From Nectonema munidae (taxonomy: Eukaryota > Nematomorpha > Nectonematoida > Nectonematidae): a stretch of 64,000 nt of DNA. The stretch spans positions 124,001 through 188,000 of the forward strand of contig JAUIRK010000251.1 in NCBI GenBank assembly GCA_030549495.1. The letters run 5' to 3'. The position numbers were made by a program, and so were the translations under genes. Below are positions 23,371-36,161 of the stretch, in pieces (the stretch's first letter is position 1; the number at the start of each line of letters is the position of its first letter). Under the pieces are notes generated by a model. The model made no database searches, was not told where the DNA came from, and saw nothing but the letters and a program-made list of their open reading frames with translations.

Positions 23371-23536
23371 TTTTCTACCATATTATTTTTTGTTCTATTA
23401 TTTTGTGTCTTTATAAATAAATTGATTTGTTGTTTTAAGCATAAATTCATGAAAAAAATTTTTAGGCCCGCGAATATTAATTATCTGGATCTATGTGGCC
23501 CTATAGAGAAAAACTTTGATGACCCCTGACATAGAG

Positions 23537-24769
23537 CGTTGACTAAGTTTTCAAAATTTTCCCATTCAAGCTACAGGAATACATGTATGTATTTGTATAT
23601 GTATTTTAAAAACACTTATATTTTATTAAAATAATTTATTCATTAATTTACCGGTATGAGATAATTGTTACGGTAATTAGAGGAAATTTTTTTTTGTTTT
23701 TTGAACACTAGTGAGAGGTTATTTTGGAGACTGCGGGTGGAGAGCAAGTTATCTTTAGAAACGATATGCGTTGAGTGGCGTTTACAAACACAGATATAGC
23801 ACAAATCCAGATATAGCGATATACGCATACAGAGATTTTTTGGATCTGTGAACTTTTCAGTCATATATTTTTTATAGTTATTGTAACTTTTATTATTATA
23901 CTATCAAGAAAAGTTTTAACTTCAAAATCTACTCATCCTTTTAGAAATGAGCAAATTACTTACGGAAGACATATTGGCGATGATAAATAGTTGTATGTCT
24001 GATGAAAGTCTACGAGCATTAACTTCGATAAACTGGAATCATCCTTGAGAAAGAGTACTTGGAGTTTAAAACTAATAAATTAGAAAAGTCGATTTATTCA
24101 AAAGAATAAGATATTTTATGCGTGTTGAATATGTGTGCGTAAAAAGACAACAGGATCAATATGACGACGCTTGCATCACAAAGTCTTTCATATTAGTTGC
24201 CTATTTATCACTTTCTTAAATTTGTAATTCTTATTTTACAGACTATATAGACAGTTTTTTTCTGAAAGCATCCTAGTGTTAATAAATTAAAAGTTTTATT
24301 ATAGATTTTAAATTTTGCGATTGTATTTAGAGGAGTGAATGTATAGAAAATCAATTTAAAATTTTTTCTACAACTTCACATAGCGGCGGTGCAAAAATAT
24401 TTTAATGGTTTTTTAAATACTGCCAAATTGAAACTCAAAAGTAAGAATTAGTTTTTTAATTGCGTGATTATTGGAAAAATAGTTGACCAATATTTCAATA
24501 TAAACACCAGCATAAAATACATTGATTTTAGTGAAATTTATATTTGAAGAATATATTAGTTATGAATATTCTACCTATAAAGGTTTGCCACGTTTTTACT
24601 GACACTTAGTCCTTCAATGCCGTAACGAAAGTTTTTTTTTGAGGAGGGGGGGGGGGGGGTGGAGTTTCTAGACAGACACCATCTAATGCCTTTTTGTAAG
24701 GTTCATAGACAAAAAATTTTAAGTTTAACTCTATCAATGACGGGGGCGTGAGGCATTTTTAACTATCTA
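23537..24769. other. Intergenic; G14 tract at 24646-24659
   Basis: No gene recognised. A run of 14 G stands out in otherwise AT-rich sequence. Confidence 0.5.
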
Positions 24770-25500
24770 CGTCTGAAAATTTCCTCCAAGAATATTAATA
24801 AAATTTTAAACAAAGTTTATGTTTTATACTAAAGCAACCATGCCGATTTAAAATGCACAGTCATTTTTCAAAATTAGGTTGTCAAAATCTCTGAAAGTGT
24901 CAATCCATTTTGCGGTTTACATCTGAAAATTTTCTGCAAGAATATTAATTAAATTTTATACAAAGAATATTTTTTACTAAATTCGTCATATTGATTTCAT
25001 TTCTCAACTCAGTTTTATCAATTAGGGTTTAGAAATGTCTAAAAGTGTCAATCAAATTTGCAGTTTACATCTGAGATAATGTTTCCAAAAATATTTATTA
25101 TCACATTTTACAAAATATAATTTTTTTTAAATAAGTCGAACATGATGATTTTATTTCTCGACTCATTTTTACAATTAGAGTGTGAAAATGTCAATCATAT
25201 TTGTGATTGAAGAATAAAAATTATTTCCTATAATATTATTTATATTCTAAATAAAATATTTTTTTTTATACTAGATCTCCATGCTGATTTCACTTTTGGA
25301 CTCAGTTTTCGTAATTAAGATGTGAAAATGTTAATCAAATTTGTTAGTTAGGCATGAAAATTTTATTCAATAACATTTATTCACATTTTAAGTAAAATAT
25401 TTTTTAACTAAACTGACGATACTGATATAATTTTTTGTCGAAGTTTTGACCATTACTGTGAAAAAATATTTCAAAGGGCAAATAGAATTAATGATGTATG
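24770..25500 (-). repeat. Diverged inverted copies of satellite B outside the nest
   Basis: About five degenerate units run in the minus direction. The blocks gaaagtgtcaatccattttgcggttta and aaaagtgtcaatcaaatttgcagtttac, with catttctcaactcagtttt, are reverse complements of satellite B blocks. They show far more divergence than the array inside the TTAA element. Confidence 0.68.
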
Positions 25501-28500
25501 CCTGAAAATTATCTCATAAACGTCAATTGAAAGGATCAATTTAATTGGTAAAAATCACTTTTTTTCAAATAAATCATTTGTAAGTTTTTTCTCCTACTCG
25601 TTATATATTATAGTACCAATATTTGAGTATGAGAAATGTAAAGAAACTGAAAGCACATTGAAATATGAACGCATGATCATAAGAAAAATTAAATAGTAAC
25701 TCGTTTAACCTAACCTTCATTCGACCACCTGAACACAATCGTGTTCATTATTTTTTAAACTTGTTTTTTAAAAAAAATATCTCATTTAATATTGGACGAA
25801 TTAAAGAACAAAATATACGTCCTGCAGATTATTTAAAAATTAAAATAGGAAAATCTGATCAATATGAAAATTGGGAAAAATAGAAAAATTTAGATTTTTT
25901 AACGCCATCTATCATGTTAATGATTAAAAAACATAATTTTTTCAAATGTAGAGTATTTTTAGATTGAATTACAAATAGAAACATTATAATATTTTAAACA
26001 AAATTGATAATACATATGTACATGGGCTTGTGTGTTTGTTTTTATGTATCTTTTTACGTTAATGTATTTAGGTGTATTTATTTATGCAGGTGTGTAATTT
26101 TTTTTTGAAATTACTAGTGCAAGAGAGCACAGTTGAGAGAGAGAGATGTGGACTTCTGGGAAATATGATTTCTCAATTTATTCTTTCTGACATTATTTTT
26201 ATTTTTATTTTTAAAACATAACAGTTTACTATCATTTTTCGAGCATCATTGCTTAATTACTTTTGCTAAATCAAAAAAAGTGAAACTTTTTGAAAGCATT
26301 TGTTTGAAAAAAGATGTTATGAGGCGAGATTAGAGTTTCGGATTTCTTGATAAAAATACATTTATTCATTTCTTTATATGCAACCTTAATAAAGGAGTTT
26401 TAACTCCCAAACACGTTGGTGTTTAAATAAATAAAGTGTCCTATTTTCTTACTTTATATTATATTAAAAACTTAATGCGCAAATCTGTCAATCAATATAT
26501 TTCTATATATTTGCAAATGTTACTTTCCAAAATTGTGTACGTGATAAGTTAGACACTTTCCTGAAGCATCATAATTTATTAGTGAAGAATTCGTAAATAT
26601 ATTAATTCTTTATTAATTTACTTATATATTTAAATAGTTATTTATTTAGTTATCCGTCCTATTAGCCTAAATATTTTATCGTATATATTTTATTAAATTA
26701 CAAAAAAACCATTTTTGTGTACTTTTTATTCTCATTAAAGATAATCTGACTTACCTACATGTATATTGAAAGTTAATTTATTAATTAATTCACTACCCTT
26801 TGTATATAAAATAAATTTTTGGAGGGAATTTGCATGGAGTTCATTTGATATTTGGGTGTACTTACAGCTCAAAAATGTCAAGAATCATTCCAATATTTTT
26901 GCTTAATGCAGCGTTTGTTGAAATTTTTGACTAGGGATCCTTTTATATCGCATTCAGATATTAGTTTCCAAACTTAATGGTTTCTTTTTTTTCAGTAAAT
27001 TTAAATATAACTTGATGAGATGAGTTTTATTTCGTTTTGCACGCGCCTCATAAATTAACCGTAAAAAATTAGCAGAAAGTAGCCTCATGAAAAACCTTGT
27101 AGCTTATATAAACAAATATTGCGTTAAAAAATATTTTAAAGCGCATAAATAATAAATCTGCAGTGTTTAAAAATGAAAAAAAATGGGAAAATCTTATTTA
27201 GGATTGAAAATAATTAAATTTCGTTTTTCATAAAATGATAAAAAATAAACGCAAAATAATTATTAACAAAAAAATTATTGAAAAATTATTATTAGTTCAT
27301 TAATAAAAAATTCAAAAAATGCATTACATTAGAAACTTTAACATTCCTTCAAAATTTAATGGTTTGAGTGAGTCTGTGGCTCGTTTTAAAATTCAATTTA
27401 TTGATTTTACTTGTAATCTTAAATCAGTTTCTATGTTTTTAATATATTCCTGAATTTATTTTTTGTTGCTTAATATAGCAAAATAGTTTTTCTACATAAA
27501 TATATATTTGAGGATTGCATGAAAACTTTAATCTAGCTTATATAATGATACACTTTTAATTAAGTTTATCCAAAATTTTGATAGGTAAACTTTATGATTG
27601 ATGATGGAATTCATGGAAAAAAAACTGTTGACTATTCTGTGAAAATTGTAATATGCGTTTTCATTTACAATGCTAGGATCTCATTCAAAAAAATGTATTT
27701 TAAGCCTTTATCAAAAAAATAAATTTTTTACTTTTTACTGCCTCCCAAATAATCATTTTTTATTTACAGAAAAGCTTAAATGATTTAAAAAAATGTTTTT
27801 CTATTACTCTGGTAGTTATGGGTTAAAGTCTATTTTATCTACATCACTTTTTCTCCCATGATATAAAAATGGTAAAATAAGCATTGTTTCTTATAATTCG
27901 GGCAATAAGATATTTTGAGAAATATATATTCCCTTTTTATTTAAAAAACTATAAATGGAGGGTAATTTTTCAAAGACAAGTTTGGTTTGATATTTTGACA
28001 TTTTTGGGTGATGTCAAAAAATTGACAACTATAAGATGCACAGTTTTTTGGGTATTAAGATCATAAAATTTTTTGAAGATATACTTATTAAACTTGAAAA
28101 CATTAAGGGCTAAGTGTCCATACAAGATTAGAAGAACTTAAGATTTTCTAAAACCAAAAACCTCCATCTTTCCAGTTATAGAAGAAAATACATTTCTTAG
28201 TTTTGGTGAGAAAAAGAAAAATGTCAAACAATCTGAAAATTTCTTTTATTTTAAGACATTATCTAATATAAGGCAGATATAAATATTTATACATTTGTTA
28301 TATTAGTGTTTCATTCTATCTAAGACACATCTTTGTTATCGTGTAATCTAAGTTGTACTATATTTCATGCTTCAAACATTTTCTATATAATTTTTGATTA
28401 ATTGTTATGTCAAATTTCTTTTATCACATATAAGCTTGGTAACATCGTACGTTTGAAATTGTAGTTGGAATTTTGTTATAAATATTTTAAACCTTCTAAA

Positions 28501-29570
28501 AGCTTTTATGCCCATTCTGAAATCTACATATATACATAAATAGTTCCAATTATTATATAAACTAAATAAACTAATATATGGATTATGGATGTGTGTTGAA
28601 AGTGGATTTATGCAGTATTGCTTTTAAGCTCTTCTAGCTAATAATAAATTATGATAATGATCTCACTGTTTGATTAAGCCAAAATATATACCAAGAACTA
28701 ATAGCACCGATACATTTATTGATTTTGTCGAAATGAGACAATGTTTTGCTTATTTATAAATTAGTAATAGAACCATTTTCCTTCATGCCAATTTCAACAT
28801 ATTAATCTTAAAGAACGTCTATATGTACAAAGAAGGCTTCATATTTGCTTTAGTAAAATTATTTCATCTTTATCATATTATATATATTTACGTGGAATAA
28901 ATTTTTTCTGTTGTTAAAAAAAAATCACTCATAACTGGATTATTCATATGGAACAATTCGTATTTACGACAACTCATAACAGTTTTAATTTTTTTCAAGG
29001 CTTTAATTTTGAAATACAAAATGATAAAAAATATATAAAAGAAATCGGAAAACTAATATAAAAATTTTTATAATAAAAATGTTAACTTAAAATTATCGAA
29101 AAGTTAATGTAGATTATATGAAGACAGTGTTTATTTATAATAAAGATATTTTCTGGCAAGAATCATAGTTAATATATTAATTACGTTTAACCACCTGTTA
29201 AGTGTTCGTTATTCACAAATGTATTATTTTATTTTGTATTTCACAATTCTCATTCTGATTTATTCCTTTTATCAAAAATAAATAAATCTGTTATGAGCCG
29301 TTGTAGATATTATTTCTTGAGCTACAAAGGATAAAAGTTTTCAGGTATGAGTTGTGCTAGAACCTTAAAACACCTACTAGGTATATTTGATAGCTAATTA
29401 AAATTTTGTTTACAAAACCATTTCTGTTTTCTTAAGTTTTGAAAAATACAATCAAGATGCCCTGTAAGGTGTACTAGCCCTTTGCAACTTTTATCTAAGC
29501 AAAACCAAGCCTACATTTGTTGATATTATATATAGCATCAAATTTAAAGCATATACAAGCGAGACGCCAT
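25501..29570. other. AT-rich desert, no gene recognised
   Basis: Four kilobases of AT-rich sequence in which every frame is short and of noise-like composition. No terminal repeats or RNA genes were seen. Confidence 0.55.
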
Positions 29571-30117
29571 ATATTTACGGTACCTGTATATTTGGCAGAA
29601 GAACATTTGGCCTACTGACATTTAACCGAATGGACATTTAGCCTACGGAAATTTGGCTGAATAAAAATTTTACCAACGGACCTTTGGCTAAATGTATATT
29701 TGAAGGATGGCTATTTCATAAAAAATGTAAATACAATTTGGTATTTTTTTCTGACTTCTGCAACAAATAATATAATATTGTTTTAATTGTTATAACACTA
29801 AAGCTCAATAAAATCATAATCATATCATAACAAAAATATATATAAATATATAGTCATATCATATCATAATACATTTGTCATGTGACTTCTAGTAGCTAAA
29901 ATTATTCATCACATAATTTGTGTATAGAAGTTATAGATCAGGGGTGGCCAAACTTTTTTTATATAAGGGCTACTTTTTTTGTAGAAATTTTTGGCGGTCT
30001 ACCTTGTAAGTATAAAAAATAATTAATATTCTTAAAACAAATGTAACTTTTGTTGTTTTATATAAGTAAAAAAATTTTTTATTAACTTCAAAATATACAA
30101 CTTAAAAATTATAAAAA

Positions 30118-31980
30118 CTAATTTTTTTTTGAAGATGAAACCTGGCACTGCATATTTTGTGCTAGTTTTTCAAAATTTGGATCGAAATTTGTCAGGGCGA
30201 TTCTTAAACATGCCTGCAAATGTTCGTTAGTTAATTGAGATCTATGTTTTGTTTTTATACTATTCATCGAAGAAAAAGCAGATTCACACAAATATGTGGA
30301 TCCGAAAAACGAATGGAAACTAGCAAATACCCTCCATATGTTGGGGTATTTATCTTTAAAAATATATTTTATAAAATCTTTCGACGCATGCATTGATTTA
30401 AGACTTAAGTCACATTTTATATTTATAAGTTCTTCTTCTAATTCAGTCAAATTGCCAATTTGTAGAAAGTCGCCAATTTTTTTAGCTAAAAATTCAATAC
30501 TCACGTCGTCCTTGAAGGGGTTTAGTAGAAAAGTGGTGATACTTTCAATATTATTAAAACTTTCGAATCTTTTTTCAAATTCATTCATGAGAGTTCTTAG
30601 ACTAGCTACATATCTATCCACATTTAATCTTTTTTCAGCACCTCTTTCGTCTTCTAAATTCGGAAAATGTTTTAAGTCGCCACGTTCCATTTGTTTAAGT
30701 TGTATATTCAACTTTTCTTTAAATGAATTTACATGACTAACCATTTCAATTATTGATTTATCTTTGCCTTGTAATTGGGTATTTAGTAGGCTTATCTTCT
30801 CAGTAACGTCGCAAAAAAAAGCTAGATCGCAGCGCCATTCTGAATCACTCAATTGAACATATTGAATTTTTTTAGTTTCAAGAAAAATGCAAACTTTTGG
30901 TAATAGTTCTCTGAAACGAGTCAAAAACTTAGCACGGCTTAGCTATCTAACATCTGTGTGTAAAAGCAATTCATTGTGTTCTTCTCCACACTCTTTTAGC
31001 AAAGCACGAAACTCTCGACGCGATAAACTCTTTGACCTGATGTAGTTGACAGTTTTGAATGCTATGTCCATGACATGATCAAAGTTTAAAACTTTTGAGC
31101 ATAGGACTTGATTATGTATGATGCAATGATAATCAATAAATCTGGGAAACTTTTCATCGCGCTTACAACGAAAAATAAAGCCATTATTGCAACCAGTCAT
31201 TGCAGGGGCACCATCTGTTGTAATTGAAACCAGTTTGGAAATTGGAAAATTTGTAAGTGATATAAATTCTTTGAATGAGTTGAAAATATCTTCACCTCTA
31301 GTGCGTTCATTCATCGGAATTATTGTTAACAACTCTTCTACGGCTGACATGTCAACAAAAACCATTGTGATGAAAACACAGAGTTGAGCAGTGCCAATAT
31401 AGTGAGTCGACTCGTCAAACTGTAATGAAAGAGCAACGCACTTATCAACATTAATTTGTAGAGCTTGTTCAAGATCTTGACTGATATCCTTTGTTCTTCG
31501 CATAATAGTATTTCGTGACAATGACAAGTTATTTATACATGTCATAATTTCGGACTTATTTTTGAAGTTTTCAAATAAAACATCTCCCGCTTTGATGAAA
31601 GCTTCTTTTACTATTTCTCCATCGCTAAAAGATTTGTTATGTTTATTTAATGTTTGAGTAATTTTGAATGAAGCGATTGTAGCAGATTTTGAGCTTGTGT
31701 TGTATCTAAAAAAGCTATTTTGTTGTTCAAGCAATTCTGCTTTGAGTTGTTTAACTTTTGATTTTCTTAAGGCTGTATTTTGTGGAAAATCAATAGAATA
31801 ATTTTTGTGAACTTTAAAAAAATGTCTCTCCACGTTAGCTTTTTTAGGCAATGCAACTATTCCCTTACAAATTAAACATAAACACTTGTTATTGTTCATT
31901 ACAAAAAAGTAGTTCTCTTCCCATTCATTATGATAATGGTAAGTTTTTCTTTTTTTAAAAGATGATCCTGGCTCATTCAT
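30118..31980 (-). pseudogene. hAT transposase (GTF2IRD2-like), one in-frame stop
   Basis: From the ATG at 31980 the frame runs 620 codons to a natural stop at 30118, interrupted once by TAG at 30943-30945 (codon 346), where the family has Trp in VRWLSRG. The BED finger is complete (Cys35, Cys38, His53, His58). Catalytic residues are present: Asp189 in FDESTH, Asp256 in TTDGAP and Glu566 in CESAFSSM, with the HCIIH motif at 285-289. The C-terminal dimerisation segment KTKHRSQLTNEHL is intact. It is a paralogue, not a copy, of the hAT transposase at 17.2 kb. Apart from the TAG nothing looks broken; a pogram of read-through or a sequencing error cannot be excluded from one sequence. Confidence 0.94.
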
Positions 31981-32821
31981 TTATCAGCCACAAAGATAAA
32001 ATCAAATATAGTTAAAACTACTTCTAAAAAAGGTAATAAAAGATAGTAATAAAGGTACTTTTATAAAAGGTTAATTTTGTAAAAAATTGATATTAAGTTG
32101 AACATTATAAACAAAATTGCAACAAAAAATTTTTTTAGGTTTTAAATTAAATATCAATTGATTATTTATGTTGACAACTAGTTTTTATAATGATTTTTTT
32201 CATTAATTTCACTTTTTTACATTTAACTATTTTTAATTTGATTTAATAAAATTATGACAAGCATGCCCTTCAAATAGAAAAAATTCAAGCAAGGATGTTA
32301 TTTTTCTTAAGTTACTGTGTCGAATAACTGAAAGATTTAAAATACTTCATTATAGTAAATGTGTCACATGTGCATATAAAAAGACTAAATTAGAATTTTT
32401 TTAACATTGACTTCAAAGGTTGCTATAAACACAAATTAGAATTTTTTATATTCAACTTTCATAGAAACTTGCATATGGTTACTATTGTTCAGTAAGGCAA
32501 AATGAGACACTGAATTAACGAAAAAAAATTAAATTATAAGTAGATTAAAAAATTTTTTCTTAATAGATCTGACAAAAAATACACATCAAAAAATTCTACT
32601 TAATACTTTTCCTTTAAATTATAAATTATTGCTTTATTACATAAAATTAAATTTAATATAATTTTCCTATGTCAAACCTTAAAAAAAATTTTTTTTTTGA
32701 AAATTGTAGTCATAAAAGTAAAATTTTTTTTAATCATTTCGATATACCGAAAAAACAGTTCTACTAAATGTCTTAGTGTCACAATATGTCTAAAAGAATT
32801 CTAAAAATATTTAAAAAGGTT

Positions 32822-33112
32822 CATAGTTGCAACGTCGAAAACCAAAATGTCCGAGACGAAAACGTCCTAAAACCAAAACTTCCAAAACCAAAACGTCCGA
32901 AAAGAAAGCGTGTGAAATCCAAAATGTCTTAAAATCTAAACATCTTAGAATTAAAGAGTTCTAAAACCAAAAAGCTTAAACTGAATTTTTTAGAACTCTT
33001 AGGTCGTTTAGATTTCAAAATATTTTGGACAAAGGATCTATTGCCTTTGGACGTTTTTCTTCAAATGTTTTAGTTTTTAGACGTTTTGTTTTCGTACGTT
33101 TTGACCAGGAAT
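32822..33112. mobile_element. Foldback element I, within the hAT 5' region
   Basis: The left arm (32822-32960) repeats aaaaccaaaacgtcc-type units. The right arm (about 33040-33112) has them inverted (ggacgtttttc, agacgttttg, cgtacgttttgac). The ends gcaacgtcgaaaac and, read inward, caaaacgtacgaaaac align. A target duplication could not be fixed. It is small and non-coding. Confidence 0.62.
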
Positions 33113-34127
33113 CATTAAAGAATAAACAAATTTGACATTTTGCATTGTAAGCGTAAAAACTTTTTACCGAAAAAAAGACTAATTTATAAATTTAATGCAC
33201 TTACAAAGACACAAGCAAAATTTTATAGGTGGTAAAACGCAAAGAACAATGTTGAAAATAATGTTCAATTTCTGATTTTTAAAATTTATATCATCAATCA
33301 GACCAATTCTACTGCATGGAGAAAAGATAATCAAAGTTAAATAAATAGCATACCACCGGAAATAATATAAGCTTCTCAAAGCTCTTAATTGGTAACATAA
33401 ATACATAGGTTTGCAACATATAGTTGTCATACCCAACATATAATAATAATACAATGCCCTTAATTTCCTCATCATCTTGAAAAATATGAGGATTATTTAT
33501 CGAAGGGAAGTGTGATGTTGCGCATAGAAAAATTTTAGCCTAAAATAAGAAATCTTTATCAATATGATTGATTAATTATTATTAACAATACGAAAAATTG
33601 GGAAAATGCAACTTCATGAAACATTCACATAGATAATATGATAGAAACGGAAATTCATAAGAAAAAAAAATTGATCCAACAATTAATTTCTGGTTTATTC
33701 CTTAATTGTTTATAAACTACTTGAGGTCTACTTTCTTGAGCTTGGCGGGCGACTTCTTGGACACCTCTGTTATAGATAATAAAAGATCACAAAAATTACT
33801 GTGCAGATTTGTAATCAGTCATGTCATATCATAACACATTTGGCAATGTTACTTTGAGTAGATAAATTATTCATAACATAATTTGCGTAGAGGTTAAAAA
33901 TAGAAAAAGAAAATAAAAATACGCCTTAGATTTGTATAGAGCAAAAACATACAAAAATTCTCAAATTGTATGTACTTTTTCGGTGAAATGTCCATTGGGC
34001 CAAGTGTTGCTCTCCCAAATGTCCATTCGGCTAAATGATTTGGGCAAATATCCATCGGCTAAATGTCTGTTCGCTAAATATGCGGTCACAATATTTACTA
34101 TGCTATCGTATATAAAACTCTTTTAAA

Positions 34128-34195
34128 TTAATAATTTTTTTAATTATCTGCATCGCATCCACGGTAACAATATTCTTTCATAACTGTACTAGTGA
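34128..34195 (+). repeat. Dispersed repeat, partner at 7417-7500
   Basis: Contains gcatcgcatcc, a spaced ttctttcataa and tgatcac in the same order as the copy at 7.4 kb. Confidence 0.5.
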
Positions 34196-34215
34196 TCACG
34201 AATCCAACGCGAAAT

Positions 34216-35879
34216 GTCGGATCAAGGCCACAAGCTTAAAAATAAAAACCTACCACAATTTATATGGGGAAAATGTTCAAACTGTATTTTACTTTTTTCA
34301 AATATAAAAAACATAATAATTCTAAAAAAATTTACATTTAAATACCTAAAAATAGGATCTACCTATTTTAATAATTATTTTAACTCTAAATTAAGTTACT
34401 TTTATATTAAATCGAGAATATAGCAATAAACCATTTAAATTTTTTTGTCTTGATGTTGATCTAAGGAAGTAAAAATTATGATGGAACGATGCATGAATCA
34501 CTTCAAACAGAATATATATTCAATAAAAAGCGTCAATTTCAAATTAAGACTCACCTGTAAGGAATTTACATTTTTAAAATCAAAGTCTTCGTTAGATATT
34601 ACAATTTATATAATAATGAAAAATAAGTGTTAGTAAAAAATAGTATTGAAATTTCCGGTGCCAGTCCTCTCCCTCTCGAAATTTTATTTCTTCCTCCCCC
34701 CCCCCCCCCCCCCCCCCCAGAACTGTTTTAAAGAGGAGAAGGGGGCGAAAATTATACTAGAATAATTGTTTGAAATATAATCACAGTAAGTTATAAAATA
34801 CATAAATCAATATATTATATGTGACTGTGACATAAATTTAAACAAAATTAAACAGTATAAAAAATATACAGCAGTGGACCTTTTATCACGATTTTATTTT
34901 TTTGCCACTTTGTTGTAGGATTTAATATCGAAATTTCATCTTTGGTCGTGGAAGCTTTTATTCGAAGCTATTTTAAGGGTACAGTCAACTCACCACAATT
35001 CGAACTAGCTCAGTGATATACCAAGAGCAGAATGTTTCGTTGTGCATATTAATATTTTATCATTAATAAAAATGCAATACAAATATTTTAAACTTTAATA
35101 ATAATTAATGATTGATACAGTTTGTCATTTTTGAATAGCTATATATACATGTTTTATTCAATTTTTCGTGATTTATATTTGTATTACAACTGTTAGGGGC
35201 GGCAAAATTAACATCCACCTTGTGGGGCCTTTATCCTATCTACTCCTCCGAACCCGTCCATTAGTAATTGTAGTAACTCAGAGCAGTCACATTACCAACT
35301 TGTCCTTTGCATATAGTTTTTAAAAAATTGTCAATGTTGGTTAATTAGTTAATTATTATGTTATAGTTATCTATTTATTTACTTATTTATTTTTTTACTT
35401 TGTTAGCTATTTCGTTAATTGCACAGTTGGTTATTTATTCAATCCTCAAATTTTTCTGTATAATTTGAAATAAAATTTCAAGCAAGTTTATATAGAACAA
35501 AATGGTTGAGATTGTAGTCTAACATGTTCGATATGATAATGCAGATATGACGAATTGGTAAAGAGAATTTTGTTTAGTGTGTGTGAAGTGTAAACCCTCT
35601 TTTATCGTTGATGCTCTGCTTTGTAAAAGGGGTGTTTGTTGGAGAGGATTTTCTGGGGCTGTGCTTTTCTCAATGAACAGTTTTTAATATATTAGAGTAT
35701 AGAACTTGTAATTTTTAAAAAATATAAATCATCGCTATAATTATATTACTTATTTGATTGTTTTAACATTTTTTTATCTATGCTATGGAATTGTTCTATT
35801 TGAGAAATTTTGGAGGTCACTCAATTCGGGAAAATATGGATACATGAATCGTTATATAACTCATATATAAGTCCATATT
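34216..35879. other. Intergenic; C23 tract at 34696-34718
   Basis: No gene recognised. A run of 23 C is followed by gaggagaaggggg. Attagttaa-type simple sequence lies at 35338-35450, and a hAT-like aggggcggcaaaa at 35197 has no partner that I found. Confidence 0.5.
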
Positions 35880-35904
35880 TTATCCTCTGAAAAGACTAAC
35901 AAAA

Positions 35905-36114
35905 ATGGCACATATGCTTATACTAGAGCCATTTCAAAATCAAACTAAATTCGTCGTCTACAAAACACAACTCATTGTTATTGCCATAGAGCTGGAATCA
36001 ATCCTCAAACTGTTAGAACCGATCATGACATTCGGTGTGGTGATCTACGATACATATTGCAAAACATTTAGAAGGTTTGCCGATATGCTGAGAAAGCAAA
36101 GCATTGAAATTTAA
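35905..36114 (+). CDS. Unrecognised 69-codon ORF in a GC-elevated island
   Basis: The ATG has a strong start context (caaaaATGGC). The sequence MAHMLILEPFQNQTKF ... RFADMLRKQSIEI is closed by TAA. Base composition is clearly less AT-rich than the neighbourhood, which favours coding or formerly coding sequence. No signal peptide, clear membrane segment or known domain is seen. It may be one exon, a small gene, or part of an unknown mobile element whose other part lies at 36790-36940 beyond a foldback insertion. Confidence 0.25.
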   Translation: MAHMLILEPFQNQTKFVVYKTQLIVIAIELESILKLLEPIMTFGVVIYDTYCKTFRRFADMLRKQSIEI

Positions 36115-36161
36115 AATAACCAGACATTCTCGCTACCTTCGAATGAGTCAAATAACTTGAA

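Larger units (their letters stand above)
16892..23528 (+). mobile_element. hAT transposon (GTF2IRD2-like type) split by a TTAA-flanked element
   Basis: The left end taggggtctacaaac and the right end, read inward as caggggtcatcaaag, form imperfect hAT-type terminal repeats. Both are followed by cggcccgc/gggccac-type subterminal sequence. The element is flanked by a perfect 8-bp duplication, acatagag, at 16884-16891 and 23529-23536, the hAT target length. Without the inner 4.35-kb insert it would be about 2.3 kb, a normal hAT size. The transposase frame starts 317 bp inside the left end and ends about 160 bp from the right end once the insert is removed. Confidence 0.92.
29939..33769 (-). mobile_element. 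hAT transposon, nearly intact, nested in foldback II
   Basis: The left end caggggtggccaaac and the right end, read inward as cagaggtgtccaaga, are hAT-type terminal repeats. A perfect 8-bp duplication ttatagat flanks the element at 29931-29938 and 33770-33777. The transposase is transcribed leftward. Its 5' side (31981-33769) is non-coding and hosts another foldback. The good ends, the perfect duplication and the almost open frame indicate a young insertion. Confidence 0.93.
29579..34090. mobile_element. Foldback element II, interrupted by a hAT
   Basis: The left arm (29579-29712) and right arm (about 33980-34090) are inverted copies of a short palindromic unit of the catttggccgaatgga type. 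The ends ggtacctgtatatttggc and, read inward, tgtgaccgcatatttagc align. An 8-bp duplication, atatttac, flanks it at 29571-29578 and 34091-34098 and has the T and A expected at hAT target positions 2 and 7. Without the nested hAT the element is about 0.67 kb. Two direct copies of an 80-bp internal segment (29852-29934 and 33816-33896) now lie on either side of the hAT. Confidence 0.7.

Noticed and set aside
30296-30736. 146-codon plus-strand frame
   Set aside because: Lies antisense to the hAT transposase and is a shadow of its conserved codons.
33179-33475. 98-codon minus-strand frame in the hAT 5' region
   Set aside because: Tyr/Leu/Cys-rich with no domain, and it sits in non-coding transposon sequence.
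29852-33896. The 80-bp direct repeats on both sides of the hAT as long terminal repeats
   Set aside because: They are short, lie inside foldback II and have no primer-site or polyprotein features; the hAT ends with their own 8-bp duplication explain the layout.
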